Shown here one piece after another: positions 33,060 through 41,840 of a DNA stretch of 64,000 bases. The position numbers and the translations under genes were made by a program. The stretch comes from Neptuniibacter sp048548695 (lineage in GTDB: Bacteria; Pseudomonadota; Gammaproteobacteria; Pseudomonadales; Balneatricaceae): assembly GCF_048548695.1 (NCBI RefSeq), contig NZ_JBLYIF010000001.1. One strand, 5' to 3'. A model generated the notes under the pieces. That model saw only the letters and a program-made list of their open reading frames with translations. It had not been told where the DNA came from and did no database searches. Position 1 is the stretch's first letter. Each line of letters starts with the position of its first letter.

Positions 33060-35891
33060 ATGCAAGAAGGCATCATGGATCTTATGTGGAAGAACGCACA
33101 TCTTTACGGTGGCAACCTTTCATATATAGAAGCACTGTACGAAACCTACCTGATGGACCCGAATGCCGTTCCACAAGAATGGCGTGAAGAGTTCGATAAA
33201 CTCCCTAAAGTGGGTGACAACCTGACACAGGATGTTCCGCACTCCACTATCCGGGATCATTTCCTCTACCTTTCTAAAAACCAGAAACGCGCACTTCCTG
33301 TTGCTGTGGGCTCTGTAAGCTCCGAGCATGAGAAAAAGCAGGTTCGTGTATTGCGTATGATTAACGCATTCCGTGTTCGTGGCCATCAGATGGCTGATAT
33401 CGACCCATTGGGTTTGATGCAACGTGAGCATGTGCAGGATCTGGACCTGCGCTTTCACGAGCTGTCAGAAGCAGACCACGACACTGTATTTCAGCTAGGT
33501 TCTCTGTTCTTCGGACCAGAAGAAGCACCGCTGAAGCAGATCATTGATGATCTGAAGAAAACTTACTGCACCACCGTTGGTGCAGAATACATGCATATTG
33601 TCGATACCCAAGAGAAGCGCTGGATTCAGTCTCGTTTAGAGCCGGTTCGTGCGCATCCAGATACTCCGGTTGAGAAAAAACTCAACATTCTGGAGCGGTT
33701 GACCGCGGCAGAAGGTCTGGAAAAATATCTGGGTTCCCGCTACGCCGGTGCCAAGCGTTTTGGCCTGGAAGGCGCAGAATCGCTGATTATTTCCTTGCAC
33801 ACACTGGTACAGCGTGCCGGACGTCATGGTGCTAAGGAACTGGTTATCGGCATGGCCCACCGTGGTCGTTTGAATACCCTAGTGAATATCTTCGGTAAAA
33901 ACCCGGCGGACCTGTTCAGCGAGTTTGAAGGTAAAAAGCTGGTAGAAAGCTCCGGGGATGTGAAATACCACCAGGGTTTCTCCTCCAACGTGGAAACGCC
34001 TGGCGGCGAAGTGCATATCGCCATGGCGTTCAACCCGTCTCACCTTGAGATCGTGGCGCCGGTGGTAGAGGGGTCTGTACGTGCCCGCCAGGATCGTCGT
34101 GGCGATGAGGTTGGTGACACCGTTGTACCCATCAATATTCACGGTGATGCAGCTTTTGCTGGTCAGGGTGTGGTTATGGAAACTTTCCAGATGTCACAGA
34201 CCCGTGCCTACAAAACCGGCGGCACCATCCATCTTGTGATCAATAACCAGGTGGGCTTTACCACCTCCAAGCAGGAAGATGCCCGCTCGACAGAGTACGC
34301 AACCGATGTTGCGAAAATGATCCAGGCGCCAATCTTTCATGTTAATGGCGATGATCCGGAAGCGGTACGTTTTGTTAGCCAGGTTGCGCTGGACTACCGT
34401 AATGAATTTAAGAAAGACGTAGTGATCGACTTGGTTTGCTACCGTCGTCGCGGCCATAACGAAGCGGACGAGCCGTCCGGTACTCAACCGCTGATGTACG
34501 CGCAGATCAAAAAACAAAAATCTACCCGTGAGCTGTACGCTGCTGCGTTGGTAGCTGAAGGTGTGATCACCGCAGAACAGAGCAAGACGATAGAAAAAGA
34601 TTATCGTCAGGCGCTGGAAAATGGTCAGCACGTTGCCAAATCACTGGTGCATGAGCCTAACTCTGAACTGTTTGTTGACTGGAAGCCCTATCTTGGCCAC
34701 GAGTGGTCATTTGATTGTGATTCCAGTGTTGATATCAAACTGCTGCAGGAACTGGGTGCCAAGCTGGCTGATGTGCCTGAAGGGTTCCTGGTTCAACGTC
34801 AGGTGCAGAAAATTCTCGATGACCGCAAGCGCATGGCCGCTGGCGCCATGGAGCTGAACTGGGGGATGGCAGAATCTCTGGCATATGCCTCTATTCTGGC
34901 GCAGGGGCATCCAATTCGCCTGACGGGTCAGGACGTGGGTCGTGGTACCTTCTCGCACCGTCATTCGGTACTGCATAACCAGAAAGATTCGTCGACCTAT
35001 GTCGCACTGCAGGACTTGTCTGCTGATCAGCCGTCAATGACCATCCGTGACTCTTACCTGTCGGAAGAGGCGGTGTTGGCATTTGAATACGGTTATTCCA
35101 CAACCATGCCGAATGCACTGGTTATCTGGGAAGCCCAGTTTGGTGATTTTGCCAATGGTGCTCAGGTGGTTATCGACCAGTTTATTACCAGTGGTGAGCA
35201 TAAATGGCAGCGTCTGTGTGGTCTGACTATGCTGTTGCCACATGGCTTTGAAGGCCAGGGGCCGGAACACTCTTCCGCACGTCTGGAACGCTTCCTGCAA
35301 TTGTGTGCAGAACACAATATTCAGGTATGTACACCAACCACCCCGGCACAGATTTTCCATTTGCTGCGTCGTCAGGTGATCCGTCCGCTGCGCAAGCCGC
35401 TGATCGTGATGTCACCGAAAAGTTTGCTGCGTCACAAACAGGCAACCTCGACGCTGGATGAGCTGGCTGAAGGCAGCTTTCAGCCGGTTATCGGTGAAGT
35501 GGATCAACTGGATCCGAAGAAAGTTAAGCGTCTGGTTCTTTGTGGCGGCAAGGTGTACTACGACCTGTATAACCGCCGTGCAGAACTGAAAAAAGACGAT
35601 GTTGCTATCGTACGCATCGAGCAGCTGTACCCATTCCCAGAAGCTATTCTGGTGGAAAAAATCGCTCAGTACACCAATCTGGAATCTGTGGTGTGGTGTC
35701 AGGAAGAGCCGATGAACCAGGGCGCCTGGTACTGTTCTCAGCATCACATGCGCAATTCATTGCGTGAGCACGATAGCAAACTGCATCTGGAAGGCGTAGG
35801 CCGTCCAGCTTCTGCCGCTCCTGCGGTCGGGTATATCTCGGTCCACGTCGAGCAGCAAGAAGCACTTGTAAATGAAGCAATCAACGGTTGA
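33060..35891 (+). CDS. sucA: 2-oxoglutarate dehydrogenase E1
   Basis: Thiamine-diphosphate-dependent E1 component, 943 aa (E. coli 933). It begins MQEGIMDLMWKNAHLYGGN with the N-terminal helix of the family (LYETYLMDPNAVPQEW). Catalytic segments: AHRGRLNTLVNI, the TPP site GDAAFAGQGVVMETF, and the C-terminal half with GQDVGRGTFSHRH and LLPHGFEGQGPEHSS. It decarboxylates 2-oxoglutarate and passes the succinyl group to SucB. First gene of sucAB-lpd-sucCD. Confidence 0.98.
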   Translation: MQEGIMDLMWKNAHLYGGNLSYIEALYETYLMDPNAVPQEWREEFDKLPKVGDNLTQDVPHSTIRDHFLYLSKNQKRALPVAVGSVSSEHEKKQVRVLRMINAFRVRGHQMADIDPLGLMQREHVQDLDLRFHELSEADHDTVFQLGSLFFGPEEAPLKQIIDDLKKTYCTTVGAEYMHIVDTQEKRWIQSRLEPVRAHPDTPVEKKLNILERLTAAEGLEKYLGSRYAGAKRFGLEGAESLIISLHTLVQRAGRHGAKELVIGMAHRGRLNTLVNIFGKNPADLFSEFEGKKLVESSGDVKYHQGFSSNVETPGGEVHIAMAFNPSHLEIVAPVVEGSVRARQDRRGDEVGDTVVPINIHGDAAFAGQGVVMETFQMSQTRAYKTGGTIHLVINNQVGFTTSKQEDARSTEYATDVAKMIQAPIFHVNGDDPEAVRFVSQVALDYRNEFKKDVVIDLVCYRRRGHNEADEPSGTQPLMYAQIKKQKSTRELYAAALVAEGVITAEQSKTIEKDYRQALENGQHVAKSLVHEPNSELFVDWKPYLGHEWSFDCDSSVDIKLLQELGAKLADVPEGFLVQRQVQKILDDRKRMAAGAMELNWGMAESLAYASILAQGHPIRLTGQDVGRGTFSHRHSVLHNQKDSSTYVALQDLSADQPSMTIRDSYLSEEAVLAFEYGYSTTMPNALVIWEAQFGDFANGAQVVIDQFITSGEHKWQRLCGLTMLLPHGFEGQGPEHSSARLERFLQLCAEHNIQVCTPTTPAQIFHLLRRQVIRPLRKPLIVMSPKSLLRHKQATSTLDELAEGSFQPVIGEVDQLDPKKVKRLVLCGGKVYYDLYNRRAELKKDDVAIVRIEQLYPFPEAILVEKIAQYTNLESVVWCQEEPMNQGAWYCSQHHMRNSLREHDSKLHLEGVGRPASAAPAVGYISVHVEQQEALVNEAING

Positions 35892-35951
35892 TCAGGCGAT
35901 TAACCGCACATATTTAAATCGCCTGACGGTGAAAAACGATAAGGAAAAAAA

Positions 35952-37181
35952 ATGTCCATCGAAATCAAAGCGCCGACTTTTCCCGAATCCGTAGCAGACG
36001 GAACGATCGCAACATGGCATAAACAGCCGGGTGAAGCTTGTTCAGCGGATGAACTGATTGTTGATATCGAAACCGATAAAGTCGTTTTGGAAGTTGTTGC
36101 ACCAGAAGATGGTGTAATTGCTGAAGTTAAGAAGGGTGAAGGCGAGACTGTCCTCAGTGATGAAGTTATTGCCGTGTTCACTGCGGGTGCTGCCGGTTCG
36201 ACTGCTGCACCTGCCGCTGAAGCACCTGCTGCCGCTGAAGCGGGTGATGCCGACAAGATTGGCCCTGCTGCACGTAAACTGATTGAAGAGAACAGCCTGG
36301 ATGCTTCCCAGATTCCGGGCAGTGGTAAAAATGGCGGCATCACAAAAGAAGATGTTGTTAACTTCCTGAAGAACGGTGCTTCGGCACCAGCAGCGGCACC
36401 AGCAGCAGCGGCAACTGCTCCAGCCCCTGCAGCAGCGGCACCAGCCCCTGCGGCGGCACTGAATGTACCTGTGGGTGAGCGTGTTGAAAAACGCGTACCG
36501 ATGACCCGTCTGCGTGCCACCATCGCCCGTCGTCTGGTAGAAGCCCAGCAGAGCGCAGCGATGCTGACCACCTACAACGAAGTCAACATGAAGCCGATCA
36601 TGGAACTGCGCAAGCAGTATAAAGACTTGTTCGAGAAAACCCATAACGGTACTCGTCTGGGCTTTATGTCTTTCTTCGTTAAAGCGGCTACCGAAGCACT
36701 GAAGCGCTTCCCGGCAGTCAATGCCTCTATCGACGGTAACGACATGGTGTATCACGGTTATCAGGATATCGGTGTCGCTGTATCCACCAACCGTGGTCTG
36801 ATGGTACCGGTTTTGCGTGATACCGACAGCATGAGCCTGGCCGATGTAGAATCCACCATCGCTGACTTTGGTATGCGTGGCCGTGAGGGCAAATTGGGCC
36901 TGGACGATATGCAGGGCGGTACCTTTACTATCACCAACGGCGGTATTTTCGGTTCCCTGATGTCTACACCAATTCTGAACCCACCACAGACAGCTATCCT
37001 GGGTATGCACAAAATCCAGGAGCGCCCAATGGCGGTGAACGGTCAGGTAGAAATTTTGCCAATGATGTATCTGGCGCTGTCTTACGATCACCGCATGATC
37101 GATGGTAAGGATGCTGTACAGTTCCTGGTGGCGATTAAGGATCTCTTGGAAGATCCGGCACGGATGTTGCTGGAAGTTTAA
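35952..37181 (+). CDS. sucB: 2-oxoglutarate dehydrogenase E2, dihydrolipoyl succinyltransferase
   Basis: E2 core of 409 aa. The lipoyl domain (1-78) carries the lipoylated Lys43 in DIETDKVVLEV. A short Ala/Pro linker leads to the subunit-binding domain (about 98-135), then a longer Ala/Pro-rich linker, then the catalytic domain with His380 and Asp384 in SYDHRMIDG. Exactly one lipoyl domain, as usual for SucB. ATG 35952 has AAGGA upstream. It forms the scaffold for SucA and Lpd. Confidence 0.98.
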   Translation: MSIEIKAPTFPESVADGTIATWHKQPGEACSADELIVDIETDKVVLEVVAPEDGVIAEVKKGEGETVLSDEVIAVFTAGAAGSTAAPAAEAPAAAEAGDADKIGPAARKLIEENSLDASQIPGSGKNGGITKEDVVNFLKNGASAPAAAPAAAATAPAPAAAAPAPAAALNVPVGERVEKRVPMTRLRATIARRLVEAQQSAAMLTTYNEVNMKPIMELRKQYKDLFEKTHNGTRLGFMSFFVKAATEALKRFPAVNASIDGNDMVYHGYQDIGVAVSTNRGLMVPVLRDTDSMSLADVESTIADFGMRGREGKLGLDDMQGGTFTITNGGIFGSLMSTPILNPPQTAILGMHKIQERPMAVNGQVEILPMMYLALSYDHRMIDGKDAVQFLVAIKDLLEDPARMLLEV

Positions 37182-37222
37182 TTCCAGTTAACAACAAGTA
37201 CAGAGTGAAGATAGGATAAAAC

Positions 37223-38659
37223 ATGTCTGATAAATTCGACTTAATTGTAATCGGTGCCGGACCTGGCGGATATGTAGCTGCAATTCGTGCAGCTCAGCTG
37301 GGCCTGAAAACTGCCTGTGTAGAAAAATGGATTGATGGCAAAGGTGCCCCTGTACTGGGTGGTACCTGCCTGAACGTGGGCTGTATCCCATCTAAAGCGC
37401 TGTTGGAATCCACTCACCAATTCGAGAAAACTCAGCACGCGAATGCCCACGGTATCCAGACTTCTGACGTCACCATGGATGTGAAGCAGATGGTGGCGCG
37501 CAAGGATAAAATCGTGAAGAACCTGACCGGTGGTATCGCCGGTCTGTTCAAAGCCAATGGCGTCACTCTGTTGCAAGGGGCGGGCAAACTGCACGCCGGC
37601 AAGAAAGTGGAAGTGATTGCTGCTGACGGCTCTTCTTCTAATTATGAAGCGGATAACGTGATTCTGGCATCGGGTTCAGTGCCGGTGGAAATTCCACCTG
37701 CCCCGCTGACTGATGGCCTGATTCTTGATAATGCTGGTGCGTTGGATATCGACGAAACCCCGCAACGTCTGGGTGTTATCGGTGCTGGTGTTATCGGTTT
37801 GGAAATGGGTTCTGTTTGGGCGCGTCTGGGTTCAGAAGTGACGATTCTGGAAGCGATGGACACCTTCCTGGCCGGTGCTGATGCCGAAGTGGCCAAAGAA
37901 GCTGCCAAGCTGTTCAAAAAACAGAAGCTGGATATTCGCCTGAACGCACGTTGCACTGGTACTGAAGTGATCGACGGCAAAGAAGTGAAGGTGAAATTCA
38001 CCGACGCTGAAGGCGACAAAGAGATTGTTGTCGACAAGCTGATCGTTGCGGTTGGCCGTAAGCCACAGACACAGGGCCTGTTGTCCGACGATTCGGGTGT
38101 AACCATGGACGAGCGTGGCTTCATCTTTGTTGATGAACAGTGCCGTACCGGTGTCCCTGGCGTATTTGCCATTGGTGACTCCGTACGTGGTCCAATGCTG
38201 GCACACAAAGCCTCTGAAGAGGGCATCATGGTGGCCGACCTGATCGCCGGCCACAATGTTCAGGTGAACTACGATGCTGTGCCTAACATCATCTATACCC
38301 ATCCTGAACTGGCATGGGTTGGTAAAACCGAGGAGCAGCTGAAAACGGAAGGGGCCAAGATCAAAACTGGTAAGTTCCCGTTTGCCGCCTCTGGCCGTGC
38401 CATGGCAGCTAACGATACTGACGGCTTTGTGAAAGTCATCTCTTGCGAAGAAACTGATCGCATTCTCGGTATTCATATGGTCGGTGGTATCGCGTCCGAG
38501 CTGATCGCTCAGGCCGTTATTGCCATGGAATTCTGTTCCAGTACAGAAGACCTGCAGCTGACAATGTTCGCTCACCCAACCGTAAGTGAAGCGGTACACG
38601 AAGCTGCCTTGGCCGTAGATGGCCACGCCATCCATATGGCTAACCGCAAGAAACGCTGA
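37223..38659 (+). CDS. lpd: dihydrolipoyl dehydrogenase (E3)
   Basis: FAD- and NAD-dependent E3, 478 aa, reoxidising dihydrolipoamide. FAD site GAGPGGYVAA at 11-20; redox disulfide in GGTCLNVGCIPSK (Cys49, Cys54); NAD site GAGVIGLEMG; C-terminal base in AHPTVSEAVHEAAL. Its place between sucB and sucC points to service of the 2-oxoglutarate complex, though it may be shared with pyruvate dehydrogenase. Confidence 0.97.
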   Translation: MSDKFDLIVIGAGPGGYVAAIRAAQLGLKTACVEKWIDGKGAPVLGGTCLNVGCIPSKALLESTHQFEKTQHANAHGIQTSDVTMDVKQMVARKDKIVKNLTGGIAGLFKANGVTLLQGAGKLHAGKKVEVIAADGSSSNYEADNVILASGSVPVEIPPAPLTDGLILDNAGALDIDETPQRLGVIGAGVIGLEMGSVWARLGSEVTILEAMDTFLAGADAEVAKEAAKLFKKQKLDIRLNARCTGTEVIDGKEVKVKFTDAEGDKEIVVDKLIVAVGRKPQTQGLLSDDSGVTMDERGFIFVDEQCRTGVPGVFAIGDSVRGPMLAHKASEEGIMVADLIAGHNVQVNYDAVPNIIYTHPELAWVGKTEEQLKTEGAKIKTGKFPFAASGRAMAANDTDGFVKVISCEETDRILGIHMVGGIASELIAQAVIAMEFCSSTEDLQLTMFAHPTVSEAVHEAALAVDGHAIHMANRKKR

Positions 38660-38685
38660 GCCTCGCGGTATAATAATAAATCAGT

Positions 38686-38705
38686 CGATACCAACGGCGG
38701 TATCG
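38686..38705 (+). promoter_or_regulatory. hairpin and possible internal promoter between lpd and sucC
   Basis: CGATACC, loop AACGGC, GGTATCG: perfect 7-bp stem in the 139-bp gap. A perfect TATAAT lies just before it at 38669-38674 but lacks a good -35. No T-run follows the stem. It may tune sucCD expression relative to sucAB. Confidence 0.4.
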
Positions 38706-38798
38706 GCTGCTCAGCAAACGTTGTTGCAACCCAACAGGGTGTCGGGGCTGATCGTTCCGACGCTGAATTTCATTAAAGACAACACAACGGATTAGAGC

Positions 38799-39965
38799 AT
38801 GAACCTTCACGAGTACCAGGGTAAACAACTGTTTGCCGAATATGGTCTGCCGGTATCCAAAGGATACGCAGTAGATACTCCGGAAGCAGCTGCAGAAGCT
38901 GCTACAAAAATTGGTGGTGACAAGTGGGTTGTTAAGACTCAGGTACACGCCGGTGGCCGTGGTAAAGCGGGCGGTGTAAAACTGGTTGATTCTCCTGCCG
39001 AAGCGCAGGAATTTGCTGCCAAGTGGCTGGGTAAAAACCTAGTAACCTATCAGACTGACGCTAATGGTCAGCCTGTATCCAAAATTCTGGTTGAAGATTG
39101 CACTGATATTGCCAATGAGCTGTATCTGGGTGCGGTAGTAGACCGTTCTTCTCGCCGTATCGTTTTCATGGCCTCGACTGAAGGTGGTGTTGAAATCGAG
39201 AAAGTTGCAGAAGAAACGCCGGAAAAAATTCTGAAAGCGACGGTTGATCCTTTGACCGGTGCACAGCCTTACCAGGGCCGCGAACTGGCGTTCAAACTGG
39301 GTCTGCAGGGCGATCAGATCAAACAGTTTGTTAAGATCTTCCTGGGCCTGGCTCAGATGTTTAAAGAGAAAGATCTGGCACTGCTGGAAATTAACCCGCT
39401 GGTTATTACCACTGAAGGTAACCTGCACTGCCTGGACGCTAAAGTAGCGATCGACGGCAACGCGGTCTACCGTCACAAAGACCTGCAGGCGATGGAAGAC
39501 CCATCTCAGGAAGACGAGCGTGAAGCGCGCGCAGCTGAGTGGGATCTGAACTACGTTGCACTGGACGGCAGCATTGGCTGCATGGTTAACGGTGCGGGTC
39601 TGGCCATGGGCACCATGGACATCGTATCCCTGCACGGCGGTTTCCCGGCAAACTTCCTGGATGTAGGCGGCGGCGCGACTAAAGAGCGTGTAACCGAAGC
39701 GTTCAAAATCATCCTGGAAGACGACAAAGTGAAAGCCGTACTGGTGAATATCTTTGGTGGTATCGTTCGTTGCGACCTGATTGCTGAAGGCATCATCGGT
39801 GCAGTGAAAGAAGTGGGTGTAAGCGTACCTGTAGTTGTACGTCTGGAAGGTAACAATGCTGAGCTGGGTTCTCAGCTGCTGTCTGAGTCCGGCCTGGATA
39901 TCATTGCAGCAACGAGTTTGACTGACGCTGCAGTACAGGCAGTCAAAGCAGCGGAGGGTAAATAA
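38799..39965 (+). CDS. sucC: succinyl-CoA synthetase, beta subunit
   Basis: ADP-forming succinyl-CoA ligase beta chain, 388 aa (E. coli 388). N-terminal ATP-grasp domain begins MNLHEYQGKQLFAEYGLPV, with VKTQVHAGGRGKAGGV for nucleotide binding and LEINPLVI for metal. The C-terminal ligase-CoA domain contains NIFGGIVRCD. It pairs with SucD to make ATP or GTP from succinyl-CoA. Confidence 0.98.
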   Translation: MNLHEYQGKQLFAEYGLPVSKGYAVDTPEAAAEAATKIGGDKWVVKTQVHAGGRGKAGGVKLVDSPAEAQEFAAKWLGKNLVTYQTDANGQPVSKILVEDCTDIANELYLGAVVDRSSRRIVFMASTEGGVEIEKVAEETPEKILKATVDPLTGAQPYQGRELAFKLGLQGDQIKQFVKIFLGLAQMFKEKDLALLEINPLVITTEGNLHCLDAKVAIDGNAVYRHKDLQAMEDPSQEDEREARAAEWDLNYVALDGSIGCMVNGAGLAMGTMDIVSLHGGFPANFLDVGGGATKERVTEAFKIILEDDKVKAVLVNIFGGIVRCDLIAEGIIGAVKEVGVSVPVVVRLEGNNAELGSQLLSESGLDIIAATSLTDAAVQAVKAAEGK

Positions 39966-39967
39966 TC

Positions 39968-40840
39968 ATGTCCGTATTGATTAATAAAGACACCAAAGTC
40001 ATCTGTCAGGGTTTCACTGGTGGTCAGGGTACCTTCCACTCAGAACAAGCAATTGCTTACGGCACCAAAATGGTCGGTGGTGTAACACCAGGCAAAGGTG
40101 GCACTGAACACCTGGGTCTGCCGGTATTCAACACCGTTGCTGAAGCGGTTGACGCAACCGGCGCTGAAGCCTCTGTTATTTACGTTCCGGCGCCATTCTG
40201 TAAAGATTCCATCCTGGAAGCGGCGAACAGTGGCATCAAACTGATCGTTTGTATCACTGAGCACATTCCGGTTATGGACATGCTGGAATGTAAAGTGAAG
40301 TGTGACGAGCTGGGCGTTCGCCTGATCGGTCCTAACTGCCCAGGTGTTATCACCCCGGGCGAGTGCAAGATCGGCATCATGCCAGGTCATATCCATCTGC
40401 CAGGTAAAGTCGGCATCGTTTCCCGTTCCGGTACGCTGACCTATGAAGCGGTTAAGCAGACGACTGATGCTGGTTTCGGTCAGTCTACCTGTGTTGGTAT
40501 CGGTGGTGACCCGATTCCAGGTTCTAACTTTATCGACATTCTGGAAATGTTCCAGAACGACCCACAGACCGAAGCGATTGTAATGATCGGTGAGATCGGT
40601 GGTTCTGCAGAAGAAGAAGCGGCGGCTTATATCAAAGCCAACGTAACCAAGCCTGTTGTGTCTTACATCGCTGGTGTTACCGCACCTGCTGGTAAGCGCA
40701 TGGGTCATGCCGGTGCGATCATCTCCGGTGGTAAAGGTACTGCAGACGAGAAATTTGCGGCTCTGGAAGACGCCGGTGTTAAAACCGTACGTTCCCTGGC
40801 GCAGATTGGCGATGCGCTGAAAGAACTGACTGGCTGGTAA
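39968..40840 (+). CDS. sucD: succinyl-CoA synthetase, alpha subunit
   Basis: Alpha chain, 290 aa (E. coli 289). CoA-binding Rossmann domain starts at ICQGFTGGQGTFHSEQAI. The phosphorylated histidine is His247 in GHAGAIISGGKG. It begins two bases after the sucC stop, and the pair is certainly cotranslated. The operon ends here with a T-tailed terminator. Confidence 0.98.
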   Translation: MSVLINKDTKVICQGFTGGQGTFHSEQAIAYGTKMVGGVTPGKGGTEHLGLPVFNTVAEAVDATGAEASVIYVPAPFCKDSILEAANSGIKLIVCITEHIPVMDMLECKVKCDELGVRLIGPNCPGVITPGECKIGIMPGHIHLPGKVGIVSRSGTLTYEAVKQTTDAGFGQSTCVGIGGDPIPGSNFIDILEMFQNDPQTEAIVMIGEIGGSAEEEAAAYIKANVTKPVVSYIAGVTAPAGKRMGHAGAIISGGKGTADEKFAALEDAGVKTVRSLAQIGDALKELTGW

Positions 40841-40865
40841 GCTAGCACCTGTTATCTTTCTGAAT

Positions 40866-40903
40866 AAATAGCCTCGGGTGGCAACATCCGGGGCTATTTT
40901 TTT
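40866..40903 (+). terminator. terminator of the suc operon
   Basis: AAATAGCC...GGCTATTT with an inner interrupted stem around GGCAACA, followed by a run of T. Ends sucD. Confidence 0.88.
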
Positions 40904-41207
40904 GTCTGTTGTTTGGTGTTTTTTAACTCCGCTTGCACGGAGTTAAAACAGAGCGGCTGCGCCTTCTCTTAACAATTTCTCCTCAGCCGCACCATGCCAG
41001 CTGCGCTGGTAACCTGTGATACGAAGCTGTATGAGTATCCTGAGCCTCCAAGGCAAGAACAGCTCGCATTGCTTGAGCCTAAGCTTCATTATAAAAGCGT
41101 ATAATAAAGCGCTACACTAGGATGAATTTTCCGCTGCACTCTGCGTTAACCCCTTGCGTTACCCCGCAATAATTCGGGAAGAAAATTACAGTGGTTATCC
41201 AGCACTG
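40904..41207. other. gap after suc operon with inverted repeats
   Basis: No gene seen. It contains a perfect inverted repeat TTTTAACTCCG / CGGAGTTAAAA with a 6-bp loop (40921-40948), then GCGGCTG...CAGCCGC further on. A TATAAT lies near 41100, without a clear -35. Parts of it resemble the palindromic block at 57.3 kb. Confidence 0.6.
40921..40948. repeat. 11-bp inverted repeat (hairpin)
   Basis: TTTTAACTCCG, loop CTTGCA, CGGAGTTAAAA; perfect arms. Just after the suc terminator. No T-run follows on the plus strand, so it is redundant as a terminator and may belong to a dispersed element. Confidence 0.7.
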
Positions 41208-41477
41208 ATGAACGATAACAAGCAACAATACCTGTCTAAACGGTATTTATTGATTCCAGTACTCTGTACCTTGTTGTACTGGTTTTGGGAGAGTAGGGCA
41301 GAAGGCAACATTAGGATAGACCTGCTGCTCATCTATCCCGTACTTTTTGTTGTTTATGTTGTCTCTCTGTGGAAGAAATTCAGAATTTATGCAATTTTCC
41401 TGTCTATGCTGATGATGTTATTGAATATTGGGTTCTTGTTCATTTCATATGAGGTGTTTGACAAGTATCCGGGTTAA
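41208..41477 (+). CDS. small membrane protein, unknown
   Basis: An 89-aa protein beginning MNDNKQQYLSKRYLLIPVLC with three predicted helices (about 14-28, 38-54, 60-80). It ends YEVFDKYPG. No family recognised. The start is uncertain: ATG 41208 has no good ribosome site, and TTG 41154 would add 18 residues. It lies 35 bp before the GDCCVxC gene and may belong to the same transcript. Confidence 0.6.
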   Translation: MNDNKQQYLSKRYLLIPVLCTLLYWFWESRAEGNIRIDLLLIYPVLFVVYVVSLWKKFRIYAIFLSMLMMLLNIGFLFISYEVFDKYPG

Positions 41478-41512
41478 AGGGCTTAACAGATATTTTACGG
41501 CCGAAGAAAACT

Positions 41513-41725
41513 ATGCCTGCATTGATTCTGCAAAGTACGATCACCTGCCCAGACTGTGGTCATCAGCAAACAGAGCAGATGCCTACGGACTCTTGTCAGT
41601 TCTTTTATGAGTGCAAGTCATGCCATCAAGTTATTCGCCCTCTGCCCGGTGACTGCTGTGTGTTTTGTTCCTACGGTGATGTTAAATGCCCACCAGTGCA
41701 GCAAGGGGAGGGTTGTTGTGGGTAA
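41513..41725 (+). CDS. GDCCVxC domain protein
   Basis: Cysteine-rich protein of 70 aa. It has an N-terminal zinc-ribbon-like pair (CPDCGHQ...CKSCHQ) and the family signature GDCCVFCSYGDVKCPPVQ. In this family some members carry selenocysteine at the signature; here all positions are ordinary cysteine (TGC/TGT), with no in-frame TGA. Relatives tend to occur near metal or mercury handling genes, but function is not known. It overlaps the start of the next small ORF by eight bases. Confidence 0.85.
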   Translation: MPALILQSTITCPDCGHQQTEQMPTDSCQFFYECKSCHQVIRPLPGDCCVFCSYGDVKCPPVQQGEGCCG

Positions 41726-41840
41726 TGAATTTCACGCGGGCTTGGGTATCCCTGCAGCGCCGAGCAGCCGTAACCGACAGGCTTATCTGGATAGCCTGCA
41801 ACGCTGTCTGTTTGACAACAAAAACCGGAAGCATCTATGA
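41718..41840 (+). CDS. 40-aa overlapping small ORF between GDCCVxC and DM13 genes
   Basis: A 41-codon frame starting GTG 41718, inside the end of the GDCCVxC gene. Its start has AAGGGGAG exactly seven bases upstream, one of the better ribosome sites in this region. The product begins MGNEFHAGLGIPAAPSSRNR and ends NKNRKHL: basic, with one Cys and no membrane segment. Its TGA overlaps the ATG of the DM13 gene (ATGA). Overlaps at both ends and the strong ribosome site argue for real, coupled translation. Family not recognised. Alternatively it is only a leader that carries ribosomes into the DM13 gene. Confidence 0.65.
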   Translation: MGNEFHAGLGIPAAPSSRNRQAYLDSLQRCLFDNKNRKHL

